Source of the DNA: Halioglobus japonicus
GTDB taxonomy: Bacteria > Pseudomonadota > Gammaproteobacteria > Pseudomonadales > Halieaceae
Length of the DNA stretch: 64,000 bases
Assembly (NCBI RefSeq): GCF_001983995.1
Contig: NZ_CP019450.1
Location: 3,720,001-3,784,000 of the forward strand
Direction of reading: 5' to 3'
Positions 60,388-64,000 of the stretch are shown piece by piece. The notes beneath the pieces were generated by a model that searched no databases, had not been told where the DNA came from, and saw only the letters and a program-made list of their open reading frames with translations. The position numbers and the translations under genes are program-made. Within the stretch, counting starts at the first letter, position 1, and every line of letters starts with the position of its first letter.

Positions 60388-60816
60388 CTACATCGCGGCG
60401 AGCACCGCCCTCATCACCATTGCCCACAGGGCCAGGCTGGCGATCAAGTAAGCCAAAAATCGGTGTAATACCCGGTTGTAACTGCAGTGAATCAGTGAGT
60501 GCAGAGCTCGCAGCGCGACGAATACCCAGGCGCAGGTCACGTGAATATTGTCCACCTGCCCCAGGACCATCAGGTACAGGCAGACCACATAGAACAGCAC
60601 CGGCAGCTCGAACATGTTCTTGAAGTTGTGGCTGGCTGAGGAGGATTCCGGCGGAATCTGCGCTGCGACCTGGTCTGGCGAGCGCACATCTTCGATATCA
60701 ATGGCGTTGGCTGTCATGTACCCCCCACGCTGGACAAACATGTAGATCCAGACCAGCAGTGTCAGGCTCAGCATACCCAGCATAGGCAGCGCCAGGGAGT
60801 GGTCGATCGATTCCAT
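60388..60816 (-). CDS. MAPEG-family membrane protein
   Basis: A 142-residue inner-membrane protein with four hydrophobic helices (about 10-28, 68-86, 90-105, 118-138) and the MAPEG-like segment FKNMFELPVLFYVVCLYLM. Eukaryotic relatives are glutathione-dependent enzymes; bacterial members are poorly known. The start is the ATG at 60816 (MESIDHSLALPML) with GAGGTG upstream, rather than the upstream ATG at 60882, which would overlap the divergent gene's leader. It is convergent with the PA4642-like gene. Confidence 0.85.
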   Translation of the reverse strand: MESIDHSLALPMLGMLSLTLLVWIYMFVQRGGYMTANAIDIEDVRSPDQVAAQIPPESSSASHNFKNMFELPVLFYVVCLYLMVLGQVDNIHVTCAWVFVALRALHSLIHCSYNRVLHRFLAYLIASLALWAMVMRAVLAAM

Positions 60817-60892
60817 TTTTTCACCTCGGTTATTGTGATTTTTTGCTATGCTAGCGCCCCCTTGATTTTCATACTCAGCCACAGGAACGCCA

Positions 60893-61249
60893 GTGATTAC
60901 GCTCTACGGTATCAAAAATTGCGACACGGTAAAAAAAGCCCGCAAGTGGCTCGACGAAAAAGGCATGGATTACCGCTTTCACGACTTCCGCGCCGACGGC
61001 GTTGACGCCGATCAGGTAGCCAACTGGCTGGACAGCCTGGGCTGGGAGACGGTGGTCAATCGTCGCAGCACGACCTGGAAGGGCCTCAGCTCCGAGCAGC
61101 GCGAGGGAATGGATCGAGACAGCGCACTGAGCGCGATTGTCGAGGAACCCACACTGGTTAAACGCCCCCTGCTGGACACCGGCGGCGAATACCACTGCGG
61201 TTTCAAGGCGGATCAGTACGCCCAGATATTCAATCACCACACCCTCTGA
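60893..61249 (+). CDS. yffB: ArsC/Spx-family reductase-like protein (YffB)
   Basis: A 118-residue thioredoxin-fold protein of the ArsC family. It has the single redox Cys10 in GIKNCDTVKKARKWL but lacks the arsenate-binding arrangement of true ArsC. YffB is usually beside dapE, as here (dapD and dapE follow). Its substrate is unknown. The start is a GTG (MITLYGIKN). Confidence 0.92.
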   Translation: MITLYGIKNCDTVKKARKWLDEKGMDYRFHDFRADGVDADQVANWLDSLGWETVVNRRSTTWKGLSSEQREGMDRDSALSAIVEEPTLVKRPLLDTGGEYHCGFKADQYAQIFNHHTL

Positions 61250-61272
61250 CAGGGCAAGAACAGGACAACAAC

Positions 61273-62291
61273 ATGACAGATGCAGCCTTTGCCTTCGGCC
61301 TCGGCGTCGGCACACTCAACGCCAAGGGCGAGTGGCTAGAAATTTTTTATCCGCAGCCGGTTCTCAATCCATCGGCAGAACTGGCGGCTGCGGCAGATCA
61401 CTGTGACAGCGGCGCTGTATTGACACCAGAACAACTGCGCGAGATCGAAGACAAGCTTACTTCTGCCGGCGAGACAGAGCTGGCAGCATTCGCGAATCGC
61501 ATGCGCAACAGCGGCCGCCCCGCCGCCGCAGTGTTGCTCAAGGAAGATACGGCCCCGGTAACGTACCTGAGGGATATCTCAAACTGCACCTGCTGTCTCA
61601 CCGTCTGGTGAAGCCCCACGGTACCGACCTGACCGGTCTGTTTGGCGTGTTGCCCAATGTGGCGTGGACCAGCGAGGGCGCTATCGATCTCGAGGAATTG
61701 CCCGAGCGTCAGATGGCCGCGCGTCTGCGCGATGAAGTACTGGAAGTGAGCTGCGTCGACAAGTTCCCGAAAATGACCAATTACGTGGTCCCCGGCGGCG
61801 TGCGCATTGCCCACACCGCGCGCGTGCGCCTGGGTGCACACCTGGGCGAAGGCACCACGATCATGCACGAGGGCTTTGTTAACTTTAACGCGGGCACCGA
61901 CGGCCCCGGCATGATCGAAGGGCGGATCTCCGCAGGCGTGAAGGTCGGTGCAGGCTCAGACCTTGGCGGTGGCTGCTCCACCATGGGCACACTCTCTGGC
62001 GGTGGCAACATTGTGCTTTCCGTTGGCCAGGAGTGCCTGATCGGCGCCAATGCCGGCATTGGGATTCCCCTCGGCGATCGCTGCACCGTGGAGGCAGGAC
62101 TGTTTGTCACCGCGGGTACCAAGGTTGCTATGCTCGACAGTGAGGGCAACACCGTTGAGACGATTAAGGCCCGCGACCTGGCCGGTAAAAACGATCTGCT
62201 GTTCCGCCGCAACTCCGCCAATGGCGCGGTGGAATGCCTGACCAACCGCTCCGCCATTGAATTGAACGAAGAGCTGCACGCTCACAACTGA
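61273..62291 (+). CDS. dapD: Tetrahydrodipicolinate N-succinyltransferase (one frameshift as sequenced)
   Basis: DapD succinylates tetrahydrodipicolinate in the DAP/lysine pathway, feeding MurE with meso-DAP. The N-terminal domain (FAFGLGVGTLNAKGEWLEIFY) reads to about 61556 and the catalytic left-handed beta-helix (GEGTTIMHEGFVNFNAGTDG; DLGGGCSTMGTLSGGGNI) continues one frame over. Adding one C to the run at 61553-61556 restores APGNVPEGYLKLHLLSHRL and a 339-residue protein like the Pseudomonas long-form enzyme. It is followed closely by dapE. Confidence 0.92.
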
Positions 62292-62295
62292 TTGA

Positions 62296-63438
62296 GTGAC
62301 CAACGTGGATAAGACCCTGGAATTATGTTGCGACCTGATTCGACGCCCTTCGGTCACCCCGGAGGACGCCGGCTGCCAGGCGATGATGATGGAGCGATTG
62401 ACGGCCATCGGCTTCGACTGCACCCCACTGCCTTTCGGCGAAGTCGAAAATTTCTGGGCCACACGCGGCGATGCAGGCCCCATCCTGGTCTTCGCCGGCC
62501 ACACCGACGTCGTCCCCACGGGTCCACTGGAGCAGTGGAATACCCCGCCCTTCGAACCCACCCTGATCGGCGATACCCTGTTCGGCCGCGGCACTGCCGA
62601 TATGAAGGCCAGTCTCGCGGCAATGGTCGTCGCCTGTGAGGAATTTGTCGCTGAACACCCCGACCATCACGGACGTATTGGTTTCTTGATTACCTCTGAT
62701 GAAGAGGGGCCGGCCGTAAACGGTACGGTGCGCGTTGTCGAACATCTCACCAATGCCGGCGAGCAGATTGACTGGTGCCTGGTGGGTGAACCTTCCAGCA
62801 CGGCCTCCCTCGGCGACGTGATCAAAAACGGCCGCCGCGGGTCACTCAATGCGCGACTCACGGTGCACGGCGTTCAGGGGCATATCGCCTACCCACACCT
62901 GGCATCCAACCCCATTCACTCCATGGCACCGGCGCTACAGGCACTGACCGGGGAAATCTGGGACGAGGGTAACGACTTCTTCCCCCCGACCTCTATGCAG
63001 GTATCCAATATCAATGGCGGCACCGGTGCCACCAATATTATTCCCGGCGAGGTAGAGGTGGTGTTCAACTTCCGCTTCTCAACCGAAGTGACCGACGCTG
63101 AATTGCGTCGCCGCACCGAAGACATTCTGAATGCGCATGCGCTGGACTACAGCATTGACTGGAATCTCAGCGGCCAGCCTTTCCTCACCTCCAGCGGCGC
63201 CCTGGTAGAGGCGGCGGTGGCGAGCATTCGAGATGTCACCGGTACAGAGACCGAGTTGTCGACATCAGGCGGCACGTCCGATGGACGGTTTATCGCGCCC
63301 ACCGGAGCTCAGGTGGTAGAGCTGGGCCCGATTAACGCCACTATTCACAAGCTCAACGAGGAGGTTAACGCGCCGGACCTGCCGCGTCTCACCGCCATCT
63401 ACAAAGGCATTATGGAGCGGCTGTTAACCGCCAACTGA
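62296..63438 (+). CDS. dapE: Succinyl-diaminopimelate desuccinylase
   Basis: DapE removes succinate from N-succinyl-L,L-DAP. The 380-residue M20 metallohydrolase has His69 and Asp71 (AGHTDVVP), the bridging Asp102 ([10 protein letters not shown]), the catalytic pair Glu136-Glu137 (TSDEEGPA) and the dimer-contributed His in [11 protein letters not shown]. The start is a GTG at 62296, five bases past dapD; a second GTG at 62305 is possible. Its 3' end overlaps the convergent SDR gene by 15 nt. Confidence 0.96.
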   Translation: MTNVDKTLELCCDLIRRPSVTPEDAGCQAMMMERLTAIGFDCTPLPFGEVENFWATRGDAGPILVFAGHTDVVPTGPLEQWNTPPFEPTLIGDTLFGRGTADMKASLAAMVVACEEFVAEHPDHHGRIGFLITSDEEGPAVNGTVRVVEHLTNAGEQIDWCLVGEPSSTASLGDVIKNGRRGSLNARLTVHGVQGHIAYPHLASNPIHSMAPALQALTGEIWDEGNDFFPPTSMQVSNINGGTGATNIIPGEVEVVFNFRFSTEVTDAELRRRTEDILNAHALDYSIDWNLSGQPFLTSSGALVEAAVASIRDVTGTETELSTSGGTSDGRFIAPTGAQVVELGPINATIHKLNEEVNAPDLPRLTAIYKGIMERLLTAN

Positions 63439-64000
63439 CGTCAGCATGGCCTGAGCACCCATACGGGCAATATCGCCATTGCCTGTACCGGGAATCACAA
63501 ACAACTGGCCGCTACCCAATGCGGCCAGACTGGCGGCGACGACTTCCCCGCTCTCCGCCCACATCTCATCGGGGAACCGGGAACCGTCAAAGCCCTGCTC
63601 GGTCATTGAGTCGTGGATCTCGGTGCGCACCAGCCCGGGGCACAGCGCCTGCACTTCGATACCCTGATCGGCAACCTCTGCCGCCAGCGATTGCGAGAAA
63701 TAGTTCAGGAACGCTTTGGTCGCCCCATACACGGTCAGGCCCGGTCCGGGCACAAATGAGCCCAGCGACGACACATTGATAATCGCGCCACCACCGGCCT
63801 CAGCCATAAAACCAATCGCTGCACGACACAGGGTGATGGTCGCATCGCAATGCAGGGCCAGCATACCTCGCTGCTCTTCAATAGCAGAATCAGCGAAGTG
63901 CCCGTAGGGGCTGTAACCTGCATTGTTCACCAAAATATCGACCGGCCCCTTCTGGCGTAACATCTCCATGGTGTGGGCAACCCCCTCGACAGTCGCCAGG
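63424..64000 (-). CDS. Short-chain dehydrogenase/reductase, C-terminal part (cut by window edge)
   Basis: The 3' portion (about 190 codons) of an SDR oxidoreductase whose start lies beyond the right edge. Visible motifs are NNAGYSPYG (structural NNAG), [28 protein letters not shown] with the catalytic Ser and YxxxK, and the [10 protein letters not shown] loop after the active site. The N-terminal NAD(P) site is missing, so cofactor choice cannot be judged. Substrate unknown. Confidence 0.88.
   Translation of the reverse strand, partial: LATVEGVAHTMEMLRQKGPVDILVNNAGYSPYGHFADSAIEEQRGMLALHCDATITLCRAAIGFMAEAGGGAIINVSSLGSFVPGPGLTVYGATKAFLNYFSQSLAAEVADQGIEVQALCPGLVRTEIHDSMTEQGFDGSRFPDEMWAESGEVVAASLAALGSGQLFVIPGTGNGDIARMGAQAMLTSVGG

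Overview
The window is a chromosomal housekeeping segment of a gammaproteobacterium (moderately high GC, dense, mostly co-directional operons, no mobile elements). Gene content and order follow, from memory, the Pseudomonas aeruginosa stretch from secA through the division/wall cluster to mreB-gatCAB. The proteins read as those of a marine gammaproteobacterium near Pseudomonadales/Cellvibrionales. That placement is inference; no rRNA is present to fix it.

Layout. 1-20.0 kb (minus strand): a complete dcw cluster read from a strong promoter at 20041-20069, in the order mraZ, rsmH, ftsL, ftsI, murE, murF, mraY, murD, ftsW, murG, murC, ddlB, ftsQ, ftsA, ftsZ, lpxC, then an M23 peptidase and the 5' part of secA. 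Most junctions overlap by 1-11 nt. 20.3-20.7 kb: RNase P RNA with its terminator. 20.7-24.9 kb: rsmI, diverging from lpoA-yraN-diaA-dolP. 25-29.8 kb (minus): rplM-rpsI, petA-petBC (cytochrome b and c1 in one reading frame) and sspA-sspB, separated by recognisable promoters and terminators. 30-33.8 kb: zapE, zapG, a NIF3-like protein and degS. 33.8-38 kb (minus): mlaC-ibaG-murA-hisG-hisD. 38.2-48 kb (plus): yrbG-kdsD-kdsC-lptC-lptA-lptB-rpoN-hpf-ptsN-rapZ-npr, then mgtE and darP. 48-56.6 kb (minus): mreBCD-maf-rng-yhdP. 56.9-64 kb: gatCAB and a small PA4642-type gene, a MAPEG protein, yffB-dapD-dapE, and an SDR enzyme cut by the window edge.

The genes jointly cover peptidoglycan precursor synthesis and septation (dcw, mre, lpoA, zapE, zapG), lipid A/LPS synthesis and export (lpxC, kdsD, kdsC, lptABC), envelope stress and lipid homeostasis (degS, dolP, mlaC, yhdP), respiration (petABC), nitrogen/phosphotransfer control (rpoN, ptsN, npr, rapZ), and histidine and lysine/DAP synthesis.

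The main anomaly is technical or evolutionary. At least nine single-base frameshifts, all equivalent to loss of one base and nearly all in short C or G runs, interrupt lpoA (twice), yraN, hisD, rpoN (twice), yhdP, mreD and dapD; the end of zapG fits the same pattern. Restoring one base at each site gives an open full-length family member every time, so collapsed homopolymers in the assembly are much likelier than pseudogenes. I found no CRISPR array, prophage, toxin-antitoxin, defence island or clearly new system. The most interesting biology is the cytochrome b/c1 fusion, a lone mlaC without mlaFED and mlaB, an in-phase set of MraZ-like boxes, and a 14-bp tandem repeat ahead of rpoN.
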